Positions 37,924 to 46,549 of a stretch of 64,000 nucleotides of DNA are shown here, piece by piece. The stretch is taken from NCBI RefSeq assembly GCF_024295625.1, contig NZ_JANCOJ010000002.1, positions 496,001 to 560,000 on the forward strand, given 5' to 3'. The notes beneath the pieces were generated by a model. The model did not search any database. It saw nothing but the letters and a program-made list of their open reading frames with translations, and had not been told where the DNA came from. Source of the DNA: Streptococcus sp. CF8_St5-11 (GTDB lineage: Bacteria; Bacillota; Bacilli; Lactobacillales; Streptococcaceae). Position 1 is the stretch's first letter. Each line of letters starts with the position of its first letter. The position numbers and the translations under genes were made by a program.

Positions 37924-38021
37924 GCATATCTATAGGATTAAAAAGAGAATACTTCAATTCCTTAAAATTTGATTTAGAGTAAGGTGGAGATTGAAGTTGT
38001 AAGATAAATAATGGTTATTTA

Positions 38022-38048
38022 TGGCAGAACTCTGGTTCTGCCTTTTTT
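38022..38048 (+). terminator. Intrinsic terminator
   Basis: GGCAGAAC TCT GGTTCTGCC perfect stem followed by T6. It separates the hypothetical gene from the ABC transporter operon. Confidence 0.88.
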
Positions 38049-38209
38049 ATTTATGAAGTATATGAAATATGGCATAAAAGACTAAAGAAAAAAATGCAAA
38101 ACATTTAATATATTAGAATTTTCTTGCTACTTTTTAAAAATATTTTTTCCTTACAGAATCCTTAAAATTATTTTTTATACTATTTACAAGATTAAAGGAG
38201 GAATAAAAT

Positions 38210-38911
38210 ATGAACAAATATATTTTAGAAACAAATGAGCTAACAAAAGTTTTTGGAAAACAAAAAGCTGTAAATAATGTGTCATTAAAAATTGAGGAAA
38301 ATTCAGTATATGGATTACTAGGACCTAATGGTGCAGGTAAATCTACGACATTAAAGATGATTACAGGTATGTTACACAAGACGTCAGGTGAAATTATGTT
38401 TGAAGGACATGAATGGAGTAGAAATGATTTATCAGATATTGGTGCTTTAATCGAGATGCCACCCTTATACGAAAATTTAAGTGCAAGAGAAAATCTTAAA
38501 GTTAGAACATTATTACTTGGATTGCCTGAAGCAAGAATTGATGAAGTTTTAGAAATTGTAGATTTAAAAAATACCGGAAAAAAGAAAAGCGGTCAATTTT
38601 CTTTGGGGATGAAACAAAGATTAGGTATTGCAATTGCTTTATTAAATAATCCTAAACTATTGATACTAGATGAACCGACAAACGGATTAGATCCATTAGG
38701 AATTCAAGAATTACGTGATTTGATACGTAGTTTTCCTGAAAAAGGGATAACAGTGATTTTATCAAGCCATATTCTGGCAGAAGTAGAACATACTGCAGAT
38801 CACATAGGAATTATTCATGATGGAGAATTAAAATATCAAAACATCATTGATCATAATGAAAATTTAGAAGAACTTTTTATGGATGTTGTAAAGAATGGAA
38901 AGAGAGTATAG
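38210..38911 (+). CDS. Lantibiotic-immunity ABC transporter ATP-binding protein (LanF type)
   Basis: The 233-residue ATPase has Walker A GPNGAGKST, signature FSLGMKQRLG and Walker B LLILDEPTNGLDPLG. The Q-loop position reads IEMPPLYENLSARENL with Glu, the E-loop that distinguishes lantibiotic self-protection transporters. RBS AAAGGAGG precedes ATG 38210. It energises the two following permeases, which together would expel lantibiotics from the membrane. Confidence 0.9.
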   Translation: MNKYILETNELTKVFGKQKAVNNVSLKIEENSVYGLLGPNGAGKSTTLKMITGMLHKTSGEIMFEGHEWSRNDLSDIGALIEMPPLYENLSARENLKVRTLLLGLPEARIDEVLEIVDLKNTGKKKSGQFSLGMKQRLGIAIALLNNPKLLILDEPTNGLDPLGIQELRDLIRSFPEKGITVILSSHILAEVEHTADHIGIIHDGELKYQNIIDHNENLEELFMDVVKNGKRV

Positions 38912-38915
38912 ATTA

Positions 38916-39656
38916 ATGAAAAATTATATTTTTGCAGAAACTTTGAAACACAAACACAGTTTTTTGTTGAAGATATTATTTATTGCACCAATTATATCTT
39001 TACTTGTTGCGTTTGTATTAATGCCATTATATTTTAGTGTAAATGCATATAATTGGTGGTATGTGATGATTATGCCAGCAACTTTCGCTTTAATACCAGC
39101 AATGATGCATAGAAAAGAAGAGAGAAAATTAAACTACCGAGCAATTTTTCCACTCAATATTGATTTAAAAACGATATGGATTTCAAAAATATTAACAGCT
39201 TCAATTTATCTAAGTATAACTGCTATTTTGCATATGCTAGGAGTATTTGTTTTTCAATTTTTCATTGGAGAACAATTAACAGGAAACTATGCATTCACGA
39301 CATTATTATTCGCAAGTGTATTATTGGTTATAACTAACATATGGCAAGTTCCATTTTGTTTTTTCCTGGCTAAAAAGTTTGGGTTTATAGCAAGCATTGT
39401 AGTAAACGCTGTATTAGGTCTTGTGTTAGGAATTTTGTTAGCTGACGGTTCTATGTGGATTTATTGCCCTTATTCTTGGGGGATTAGATTGATGGTACCC
39501 GTTATGCGTATTTTACCGAACGGTATCCCAACAGAAGTATCAGATCCAATGATTTTAAACACATCCTTACTTGTTCCTTGTATTTTATCAATATGTTTGT
39601 TTACATTATTGACTTTCATTACTGCAAAATGGTTTTCTAAGCAAGAGGTGAAGTAA
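38916..39656 (+). CDS. Lantibiotic-immunity ABC transporter permease (LanE/MutE type)
   Basis: A membrane protein of about 246 residues with six hydrophobic segments and the N-terminus MKNYIFAETLKHKHSFLLK typical of EpiE/MutE-family permeases. An upstream ATG at 38895 lies inside the ATPase gene; ATG 38916, five bases after its stop, is preferred. The stop overlaps the next start. Confidence 0.87.
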   Translation: MKNYIFAETLKHKHSFLLKILFIAPIISLLVAFVLMPLYFSVNAYNWWYVMIMPATFALIPAMMHRKEERKLNYRAIFPLNIDLKTIWISKILTASIYLSITAILHMLGVFVFQFFIGEQLTGNYAFTTLLFASVLLVITNIWQVPFCFFLAKKFGFIASIVVNAVLGLVLGILLADGSMWIYCPYSWGIRLMVPVMRILPNGIPTEVSDPMILNTSLLVPCILSICLFTLLTFITAKWFSKQEVK

Positions 39657-40396
39657 TGATGAAAATATTAAAATCAGAGTTTTATAAATTGAAGCATACA
39701 TGGATTCCCTGGGCTCACTTTATCTTACCTGTTTTATATGCACTAATATTTTATGGAGCAGCAACATTTACAAGTCTAAAAAATTTTTCTGATATGGATA
39801 TCATACTGAATTATTTTGTGCTTTTAGGTGCTATCTTACCAATAATATTTGGTGCTATCACATCTAAGGTTGTTGACATGGAAGCAAGTGCTGGACGATT
39901 TCAAGTGATTCTATCAACTACAAAATCCAGAAGCAAGGCTTATGGCGGAAAACTTATAATGCTCTTATTGAGTTTTCTATTTTCTATAAGTTTAGCAGTT
40001 TTTATATTTGCAATGCTATTTGGTAATCAAGCGACTATGGCTTGGTTAATTGAATTATTATTAGTTTTTATAGGATGTTTATCTACATATATGATTCATT
40101 TATGCGTATCACTTATGTTAGGTGGTGGTGCATCTATTGGATTGGGATTTGTGGAAACGTTGATTGCTTTACTTTCAATAACCAATTTAGGTGAAAATAT
40201 CTGGTATTATTTACCTTGTACTTGGGCATCGAGATTATCTGCAACATATATTGTTGGAAGTGAATTGGCTGATAGCTCATATTTAATTAAAGAGTTTACC
40301 ATGTGGGGCTATGTAGCAATACCTATTACAGTAGTCATTTTTACTGGCTCTTTATTATGGTTCAATAGGTGGGGTGGAAAGTCAATCAGTGAATAA
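39656..40396 (+). CDS. Lantibiotic-immunity ABC transporter permease (LanG/MutG type)
   Basis: The 246-residue membrane protein has six hydrophobic segments and the start MKILKSEFYKLKHTWIPWAH typical of MutG-family permeases; MEASAGRFQVILSTTKSRSK is a conserved cytoplasmic loop. It completes the FEG immunity transporter. No lantibiotic precursor or modification gene lies nearby. Confidence 0.87.
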   Translation: MMKILKSEFYKLKHTWIPWAHFILPVLYALIFYGAATFTSLKNFSDMDIILNYFVLLGAILPIIFGAITSKVVDMEASAGRFQVILSTTKSRSKAYGGKLIMLLLSFLFSISLAVFIFAMLFGNQATMAWLIELLLVFIGCLSTYMIHLCVSLMLGGGASIGLGFVETLIALLSITNLGENIWYYLPCTWASRLSATYIVGSELADSSYLIKEFTMWGYVAIPITVVIFTGSLLWFNRWGGKSISE

Positions 40397-40471
40397 TAGC
40401 TCTAAATGTATTTGTAAATGGAATATGGTATAATAATAATAAAATATTTATAAATATGGAGGTGGTTTGGT

Positions 40472-41131
40472 ATGGCAAGAATTCTTGCTATAGATGATGA
40501 ATTAGATATGCTGACTCTAATCAAGAATATTTTAATAAAAGGAGATCATATTGTTGATATTTACCAAACCACGGTAGATATTGATGAAAATAGTTTGGGG
40601 AAATATGACTTAATATTACTTGATGTAATGATGCCAGAGGTTGATGGAATCAGCTATTGTAAAAATATACGTAGCAAAGTGGATTGTCCGATTATCTTTT
40701 TAACTGCAAAAGCAATGGAAACGGATATAGTAGATGGCTTATTAAGTGGAGGAGATGACTATATTACCAAACCATTTGGTGTTGGTGAATTGTTAGCAAG
40801 GGTAGAAGCTCATCTGAGAAGAGAACAAAGAGAAAAACATTCGAGTTTAAACCTAGGGAATATAAGATTTGATTTATCCTCCAATCAAGTATTTGTGAAG
40901 GAAGAAGAAATTCATCTGACAAAGTCTGAGTATCAAATTTCTAAACTTTTAGCAAAGAGAAAGGGACAAGTTTTTTCAAGAGAACAAATATATGAAATGA
41001 TTTTTGGATTTGATGGGATTGGTGATTCTTCTGCCATATCAGAACATGTAAAAAATATTAGAGCAAAGTTCTTAAAATTTGGTGAAAATCCAATTTCTAC
41101 AGTTTGGGGGATTGGTTATAAATGGAATTAA
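40472..41131 (+). CDS. OmpR-family response regulator
   Basis: The 219-residue protein has a receiver domain (acidic DDELD near the N-terminus, phospho-acceptor Asp in LILLDVMMPEVDG, Lys in ITKPFGVGEL) and a winged-helix DNA-binding domain (SREQIYEMIFGFDG; the C-terminal VWGIGYKWN is the OmpR wing). It overlaps the kinase gene by 10 bases. Its place after lanFEG matches SpaRK/NukRK/Cpr-like circuits that sense lantibiotics and induce the transporter. Confidence 0.93.
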   Translation: MARILAIDDELDMLTLIKNILIKGDHIVDIYQTTVDIDENSLGKYDLILLDVMMPEVDGISYCKNIRSKVDCPIIFLTAKAMETDIVDGLLSGGDDYITKPFGVGELLARVEAHLRREQREKHSSLNLGNIRFDLSSNQVFVKEEEIHLTKSEYQISKLLAKRKGQVFSREQIYEMIFGFDGIGDSSAISEHVKNIRAKFLKFGENPISTVWGIGYKWN

Positions 41132-42489
41132 TTAGAAAAGGACAGTCGCTCAAAATAGTATTTCTTAAATACTTAATGACTGTTGGAGTTGGTTTAGGAT
41201 GTGCCATCGTACTAGCTTTATTAACTTTTACAGCGTTTTATAGTGTTGGTTTGATTGTTCCGGCTAACCATACAGAAAATTTATTACAAAAAGATAAATA
41301 TAAAATTTTAAATAAAATTGACTTTGATGAAGCATTGATACCTAAAGGAGCTAGCTATATGTTTTTATCGCCAGATGGTGAAGTGATAAAAACTAATATG
41401 GATGAAGCTATTCAACTGAAAGCTAAGAATTTTCACAATCATGAGGGATTTTCAACTCCATCTTCTTCATTTATAGAATTTAAAAGGAATGATGGATATG
41501 TATTAATCCATTATTCACTAGAGCCACGCTACAATAATGATTGGATGGAAAAATATTTCCCTAGCATAGATTTACTATTAATATTTTTATTAATCATTTT
41601 CTTTTTAATGAGTGCATTTGTGGCTACTCTAATCTGGGCAAAACGAATAACAAGGCAATTATCTCCAATGCTAGATGCATCAGATAAAATCGCCAACCAT
41701 GAATTAGACTTTGAAATAGGAAGTTCAAATATCAAAGAATTTAATGATGTCTTAAATAGCCTTGATATAATGAAAAAAGCCTTAAGTGATTCATTAAGAG
41801 AGAATTGGATTAAAGAAGAGAATAAGAGAAGTCAGATATCGGCATTAATGCATGACTTAAAAACTCCGGTTTCTATTGTCCAAGGTAATGCTGAATTGTT
41901 AAAGGTAACTGATCTAACTGATGAACAAAAAGATTATGTAGCGTACATTATAAAAAATTCAACACGTATATCAGATTATACAAAAGCTCTGATGGAGATG
42001 AATCAGTCAATTAAATTAAACTCGTTGAATTTACAAAAAGTAAAGGTGTCAGAAATAATCGAAAGAGTTAGTGAAATAGCGAGAGAGATTACACTAATAC
42101 ATGACCGTACTATATCTAAATCTATTAATTGTGAAGATTCAGATGTAATGATAGATATACAATTATTTGAAAGAGTCATTCAAAATATATTTAGTAATGC
42201 TATTCAATATTCACCAGACAAATCCAACATTGAATTACTAATAATGACTACAGATAAGATACTTTCAATATCTGTGATAGACGAAGGCCCAGGATTTTCT
42301 AATGAGGATTTAAAACGAGGAACGGAGCAATTTTACCGTGGAGATAAGAGTAGACATTCAGCTACAAACTATGGTTTAGGTTTATATAATTCTTGGAAAA
42401 TAATGTTATTACATAATGGACGCATCATATTAGAAAACAACTCGGATAAACATGGTGCAAGTGTAAAGTTAGAATTACCATTACTATAA
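41122..42489 (+). CDS. Sensor histidine kinase
   Basis: The 455-residue kinase has two membrane helices (about 12-38 and 149-173), with an extracellular segment of about 110 residues between them. It then has a HAMP-like linker, the H-box ISALMHDLKTPVSIVQGNAE (phosphorylated His), N-box NIFSNAIQYSPDK and G-box DEGPGFSNEDL. It is the partner of the preceding regulator. Confidence 0.93.
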   Translation: MELIRKGQSLKIVFLKYLMTVGVGLGCAIVLALLTFTAFYSVGLIVPANHTENLLQKDKYKILNKIDFDEALIPKGASYMFLSPDGEVIKTNMDEAIQLKAKNFHNHEGFSTPSSSFIEFKRNDGYVLIHYSLEPRYNNDWMEKYFPSIDLLLIFLLIIFFLMSAFVATLIWAKRITRQLSPMLDASDKIANHELDFEIGSSNIKEFNDVLNSLDIMKKALSDSLRENWIKEENKRSQISALMHDLKTPVSIVQGNAELLKVTDLTDEQKDYVAYIIKNSTRISDYTKALMEMNQSIKLNSLNLQKVKVSEIIERVSEIAREITLIHDRTISKSINCEDSDVMIDIQLFERVIQNIFSNAIQYSPDKSNIELLIMTTDKILSISVIDEGPGFSNEDLKRGTEQFYRGDKSRHSATNYGLGLYNSWKIMLLHNGRIILENNSDKHGASVKLELPLL

Positions 42490-42677
42490 TAGAACAGGAA
42501 TTGTTTTCAAATGGAATTTATTAAAAATATATCCTTTTTGCTTTTGGTGTAGAATAGAAAATTTACTCCGCTATCAAGCAAGAATCTTACATAGTAGAAA
42601 GCTAAATGAACTTTGATAACTGAACAAATTCTAAATGTTAACTTATAAATTTCTAGTAGGAACGGAAGAAAATCTGT

Positions 42678-42713
42678 GTTTAACTGCAACTAGTAAGTTG
42701 CAGTTTTTTATTT
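42678..42713 (+). terminator. Terminator after the two-component genes
   Basis: AACTGCAACT AGTA AGTTGCAGTT stem followed by a T-run. Confidence 0.88.
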
Positions 42714-42787
42714 TGAATAATGATATAATAGGATAAGAAAATAATGAAAACGCTATATATTTGAAAGTTGATTAGGAAGTAGAAAGT

Positions 42788-42907
42788 ATGAAAACAATTG
42801 ATATGATTATTAAATCATCAACTGAATTTTATATCGATTTAGTTTATCAGCTTTCAGATACGGTGAGACACATTTTAACTTTATTATTAGGGAAAGCAAC
42901 TAGATAG
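42788..42907 (+). CDS. 39-residue peptide of unknown function
   Basis: MKTIDMIIKSSTEFYIDLV and a further 20 residues form a mildly hydrophobic helix-like sequence. ATG 42788 has AGGAAGTAG upstream. A TATAAT lies about 60 bases before it. It sits in the 523-base gap between the kinase and the APH-like gene; I see nothing else in that gap beyond a terminator. Confidence 0.4.
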   Translation: MKTIDMIIKSSTEFYIDLVYQLSDTVRHILTLLLGKATR

Positions 42908-43015
42908 CGTATTATTAAGATATTTTTACATATTGGAAACTAAAGTGTAGACGAACTGGATGGGTTACTAGTGAAAACTGCAAGAAGTGTTGGAAAGTGA
43001 ATCGGAGAGTGCTTG

Positions 43016-43894
43016 ATGAATTTTATTAGTAAGATAGCCATAAATAAAGGCTGGTCAGATGATAAAAAATATTGTGTGACAGATCAAAATCAGCAAAAAT
43101 ATTTCTTGCGTGTTTCTGATAAGGAGAAGTTAGATTCTAAAAAATCTGAATATGATATGATGGAGAAAGTAGCTTCTCTTGGAATTCCGATGTGTAAACC
43201 GATTAGTATAGAACTCTGTGATGATGAAGTGCATTCTTTACACGAATGGATAGACGGGAAAGATGCAAGAGAAACCATTTTAACTGTTTCGAAAGAACAA
43301 CAATACACTTACGGAGTAGAAGCAGGAAGTATACTTCGAAAAATTCATTCACTTCCTGTTACAGAAGTTCGTGAAGATTGGGAACCCTTTTTTAATCGTA
43401 AAATTGATGACAAAATCAAAAAATACAAAGAATGCCCCGTTCAATACGAGAATGGTCAGATTTTTATTGATTTTTTAAATGCAAATAGAGAATTATTAAA
43501 AGATAGACCTCAGGTTTTCCAACATGGAGATTATCATATCGGGAATTTCATGATTGGTGAAGATCGTAATATTTATGTCATTGACTTTGATCGATTTGAC
43601 CTTGGAGATCCTTGGGAGGAATTCAATCGTATTGTATGGTCTGCTCAAGTTTCACCTTCTTTTGCCTCTGGTATGATAGATGGATATTTTGATCATAAGG
43701 TTCCAGATTTATTTTGGAAACTTCTTGCTATCTATATTCTAAATAACATAGTTGGTGCTCTTCCATGGTCTGTTCCTTACGGAGTTGAAGAAATATCAGT
43801 AATGCAAAATCAAGCTAAGGAAATTTTAGAATGGTATGATGATATGAAGCAAATCATTCCTAGTTGGTATTTGATTGAGAAAAAAGCTGAATAA
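43016..43894 (+). CDS. APH-family phosphotransferase (aminoglycoside/antibiotic kinase-like)
   Basis: The 292-residue protein has the APH/choline-kinase core: catalytic HGDYHIGNFMI (Brenner-type HxDxxxxN, about residue 170) and metal-binding VIDFDRFDLGDPWEE. The N-lobe reads KYFLRVSDKE (likely ATP Lys). I use ATG 43016 with CGGAGAG upstream. It may phosphorylate an aminoglycoside, macrolide or other small molecule; it does not match aph(3')-III or aph(2'') as I remember them. Downstream, 43896-43989 keeps an unassigned frame ending YKLASKFFK. Confidence 0.8.
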   Translation: MNFISKIAINKGWSDDKKYCVTDQNQQKYFLRVSDKEKLDSKKSEYDMMEKVASLGIPMCKPISIELCDDEVHSLHEWIDGKDARETILTVSKEQQYTYGVEAGSILRKIHSLPVTEVREDWEPFFNRKIDDKIKKYKECPVQYENGQIFIDFLNANRELLKDRPQVFQHGDYHIGNFMIGEDRNIYVIDFDRFDLGDPWEEFNRIVWSAQVSPSFASGMIDGYFDHKVPDLFWKLLAIYILNNIVGALPWSVPYGVEEISVMQNQAKEILEWYDDMKQIIPSWYLIEKKAE

Positions 43895-44070
43895 TAAAAG
43901 AGTTGATTAAAGAAGAATTTGGTAGTTGGGACGTTAAAAGTAAAGAGACTCAACAAGTTTACAAGTTAGCAAGTAAATTTTTTAAGTGACAATTATCAGC
44001 TATAAAGTTGAAAAATGGTAACTATAAAATAGTTTCATTCTACATTTTAATTTTAAACAACAACTCAGTT

Positions 44071-44300
44071 ACTTTCGTTCTTTAATATAGGAGTATACTA
44101 GCACCACATGTTGAGGCGGTAAGTTTGCTAGTCAAGGAGTAAAACGACGAAGATTAGCATTTACTTCCGCCCATGCGATAGCTGTCCGTGATTGACAAGT
44201 GCTAGCACGCAGACAGAACGGAGATAGCGAACCGCTGAGTGTGTCGCTCTGCTCGTAAAAGCTTAGAAACCTTTGAACGAAAGGGATAATGAAAGCCTTG
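44071..44300 (+). ncRNA. Structured RNA candidate, family A copy 2
   Basis: A 5' hairpin pairs ACTAGCA (44097-44103) with TGCTAGT (44126-44132). The equivalent stem in the copy at 51828 is CTAACA/TGTTAG, a compensatory change. GCGGT (44116-44120) can pair with ACCGC (44231-44235). Conserved blocks GCCCATG, AGCTGTC, AGCGAACCGCTGAG and CTCTGCTC are shared with copy 1. No ORF explains this conservation. A GCCTTG/CAAGGC hairpin with a T-run at 44294-44316 is a possible 3' end. Confidence 0.65.
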
Positions 44301-44656
44301 ATTGCAAGGCTTTTTGCTTTATGGTGGGTAAGTATCAGAGTGAGAAAATTTTTGGAATGAGTAGAAGTGATAGCTAGAAATTATCAGTTTCTATTTCCAT
44401 TTACCCTGTGGGTACGTGTTTGTTTCCATTGACAAGGAGTTTGTGGGAATAGAAATGTACCCACCTTGTTTGAATCAAGTGAAGTGTAGTTGAAGGAAAT
44501 CTGTTGAAAGCAATACTTCATTTTACCGAATAAGTAATAATTTAGGCAACTTCAAATCGATTAAAAAAAACTATTTTAAAGGTTAAGAGTAGACAAAAAT
44601 TGTCCACTCTTTTTTGCAAACTCAATTTATCAATAAATGAAATGAGGGAATGTAAA

Positions 44657-44827
44657 ATGAAATATTTTGAGGTTGAGTTAGAAAATCCTGATGAATTTTT
44701 AAAACTACAAACAGAAGATTTTGTGAAAGCTAATCGCTTGCTACTAAGGAAGATAATCCAGAGCGTTACAGTCTATGAAGAAAACTTCGTCATATCCTTT
44801 AAATCTGGCATCGAATTGGAAGTATGA
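44657..44827 (+). CDS. Small protein resembling a serine-recombinase C-terminus
   Basis: MKYFEVELENPDEFLKLQTE and about 36 more residues end in VYEENFVISFKSGIELEV, the hallmark tail of large serine recombinases. ATG 44657 has GAGGGA upstream, so it could be expressed as a 56-residue protein; more likely it is an element remnant. The preceding 340 bases (44317-44656) hold no gene and include GGGTAAGTATCAGAG, shared with the DNA after RNA copy 1. Confidence 0.5.
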   Translation: MKYFEVELENPDEFLKLQTEDFVKANRLLLRKIIQSVTVYEENFVISFKSGIELEV

Positions 44828-44918
44828 GTCTCATTCCATAACTTTTATATTGAACATATCATCTTGTTGTGTTATACTATAAATTGATATAAACAAAGAT
44901 GTAGGAGGAACCGAAACT

Positions 44919-44945
44919 ATGACAGCCTCAATGCGTTTAAGATAA
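44919..44945 (+). promoter_or_regulatory. mef leader peptide ORF (attenuation control)
   Basis: ATG to TAA encodes MTASMRLR behind a strong AGGAGG. The leader ORF upstream of mef in Mega/Tn1207-type elements has this form. Macrolide stalling here would allow transcription through the hairpins that follow. TATACT at about 44872 is the likely -10. Confidence 0.85.
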
Positions 44946-44954
44946 GCTGGCAAT

Positions 44955-44994
44955 AAAAAAAGCAGAATCTATACCCGATGATAGGCTTTTTTGT
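44955..44994 (+). terminator. mef leader attenuator hairpin
   Basis: AAAAAAGC / GCTTTTTT outer arms and an inner CTAT/ATAG, immediately after the leader ORF. Confidence 0.7.
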
Positions 44995-45106
44995 TGTGCT
45001 TATTTATACGATATTGAGCATTCATTAGTTACGGTGAGGATATTGGTTATTTAACTATACCTTTATTTAACTATGTCTTTAATATGAATGTTTCCAAATT
45101 GTATGT

Positions 45107-45152
45107 ATGCAGACCAAAAGCCACATTGTGGGGTTTGGCCTGCATTTTTTAT
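45107..45152 (+). terminator. Second terminator-like hairpin before mef
   Basis: TGCAG.CCAAA / TTTGG.CTGCA arms with an inner CCACA/TGTGG hairpin and a T6 tail, about 60 bases before ATG 45213. Confidence 0.7.
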
Positions 45153-45212
45153 TGCCTAGAATGCTATTCAAAATAGAAATTCAAGCAAAATAATATGCAG
45201 GAGATAATATAA

Positions 45213-46430
45213 ATGGAAAAATACAACAATTGGAAACGAAAATTTTATGCAATATGGGCAGGGCAAGCAGTATCATTAATCACTAGTGCCATCCTGCAAA
45301 TGGCGATTATTTTTTACCTTACAGAAAAAACAGGATCTGCGATGGTCTTGTCTATGGCTTCATTAGTAGGTTTTTTACCCTATGCGATTTTGGGACCTGC
45401 CATTGGTGTGCTAGTGGATCGTCATGATAGGAAGAAGATAATGATTGGTGCCGATTTAATTATCGCAGCAGCTGGTGCAGTGCTTGCTATTGTTGCATTC
45501 TGTATGGAGCTACCTGTCTGGATGATTATGATAGTATTGTTTATCCGTAGCATTGGAACAGCTTTTCATACCCCAGCACTCAATGCGGTTACACCACTTT
45601 TAGTACCAGAAGAACAGCTAACGAAATGCGCAGGCTATAGTCAGTCTTTGCAGTCTATAAGCTATATTGTTAGTCCGGCAGTTGCAGCACTCTTATACTC
45701 CGTTTGGGATTTAAATGCTATTATTGCCATCGACGTATTGGGTGCTGTGATTGCATCTATTACGGTAGCAATTGTACGTATACCTAAGCTGGGTAATCAA
45801 GTGCAAAGTTTAGAACCAAATTTCATAAGGGAGATGAAAGAAGGAGTTGTGGTTCTGAGACAAAACAAAGGATTGTTTGCCTTATTACTCTTAGGAACAC
45901 TATATACTTTTGTTTATATGCCAATCAATGCACTATTTCCTTTAATAAGCATGGAACACTTTAATGGAACGCCTGTGCATATTTCTATTACGGAAATTTC
46001 CTTTGCATTTGGGATGCTAGCAGGAGGCTTATTATTAGGAAGATTAGGGGGCTTCGAAAAGCATGTATTACTAATAACAAGTTCATTTTTTATAATGGGG
46101 ACCAGTTTAGCCGTTTCGGGAATACTTCCTCCAAATGGATTTGTAATATTCGTAGTTTGCTGTGCAATAATGGGGCTTTCGGTGCCATTTTATAGCGGTG
46201 TGCAAACAGCTCTTTTTCAGGAGAAAATTAAGCCTGAATATTTAGGACGTGTATTTTCTTTGATCGGAAGTATCATGTCACTTGCTATGCCAATTGGGTT
46301 AATTCTTTCTGGATTCTTTGCTGATAAAATCGGTGTAAATCATTGGTTTTTACTATCAGGTATTTTAATTATTGGCATTGCTATAGTTTGCCAAATGATA
46401 ACTGAGGTTAGAAAATTAGATTTAAAATAA
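45213..46430 (+). CDS. mef(A/E): Macrolide efflux MFS transporter Mef(A)/Mef(E)
   Basis: The 405-residue, 12-helix MFS protein begins MEKYNNWKRKFYAIWAGQAV, as in Mef(A)/(E), with LVDRHDRKKIMI in the conserved loop between helices 2 and 3. It exports 14- and 15-membered macrolides in concert with Msr(D), giving the M phenotype. The neighbouring YolD/umuC-like genes point to the Mega arrangement, usually mef(E), but I cannot separate the alleles with confidence. It is controlled by the upstream leader ORF and hairpins. Confidence 0.95.
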   Translation: MEKYNNWKRKFYAIWAGQAVSLITSAILQMAIIFYLTEKTGSAMVLSMASLVGFLPYAILGPAIGVLVDRHDRKKIMIGADLIIAAAGAVLAIVAFCMELPVWMIMIVLFIRSIGTAFHTPALNAVTPLLVPEEQLTKCAGYSQSLQSISYIVSPAVAALLYSVWDLNAIIAIDVLGAVIASITVAIVRIPKLGNQVQSLEPNFIREMKEGVVVLRQNKGLFALLLLGTLYTFVYMPINALFPLISMEHFNGTPVHISITEISFAFGMLAGGLLLGRLGGFEKHVLLITSSFFIMGTSLAVSGILPPNGFVIFVVCCAIMGLSVPFYSGVQTALFQEKIKPEYLGRVFSLIGSIMSLAMPIGLILSGFFADKIGVNHWFLLSGILIIGIAIVCQMITEVRKLDLK

Positions 46431-46450
46431 ACAATATTGGAGGAATATTT

Positions 46451-46471
46451 ATGTATCTTATTTTCATGTAA
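46451..46471 (+). promoter_or_regulatory. msr(D) leader peptide ORF
   Basis: ATG to TAA encodes MYLIFM, the known regulatory hexapeptide msrDL, with TTGGAGGA upstream. Erythromycin-stalled ribosomes on this ORF prevent premature termination before msr(D). Confidence 0.92.
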
Positions 46472-46486
46472 CTCTTCCTGCTAAAA

Positions 46487-46507
46487 TCGCAGGGTTTTCC
46501 CTGCATA
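46487..46507 (+). terminator. msr(D) leader hairpin
   Basis: GCAGGG TTTT CCCTGC hairpin between the leader ORF and msr(D). It is the attenuator part of the leader. Its own T-tail is weak. Confidence 0.6.
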
Positions 46508-46549
46508 CAAGCAAATGAAAGCATGCGATTATAGACAGGAGGAAATGTT

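Noticed and set aside
38000..43000. A lantibiotic precursor or LanM/LanBC gene near the immunity operon
   Set aside because: I scanned the gaps and found only a 39-residue ORF without a Ser/Thr/Cys-rich core. This appears to be an immunity-only locus.
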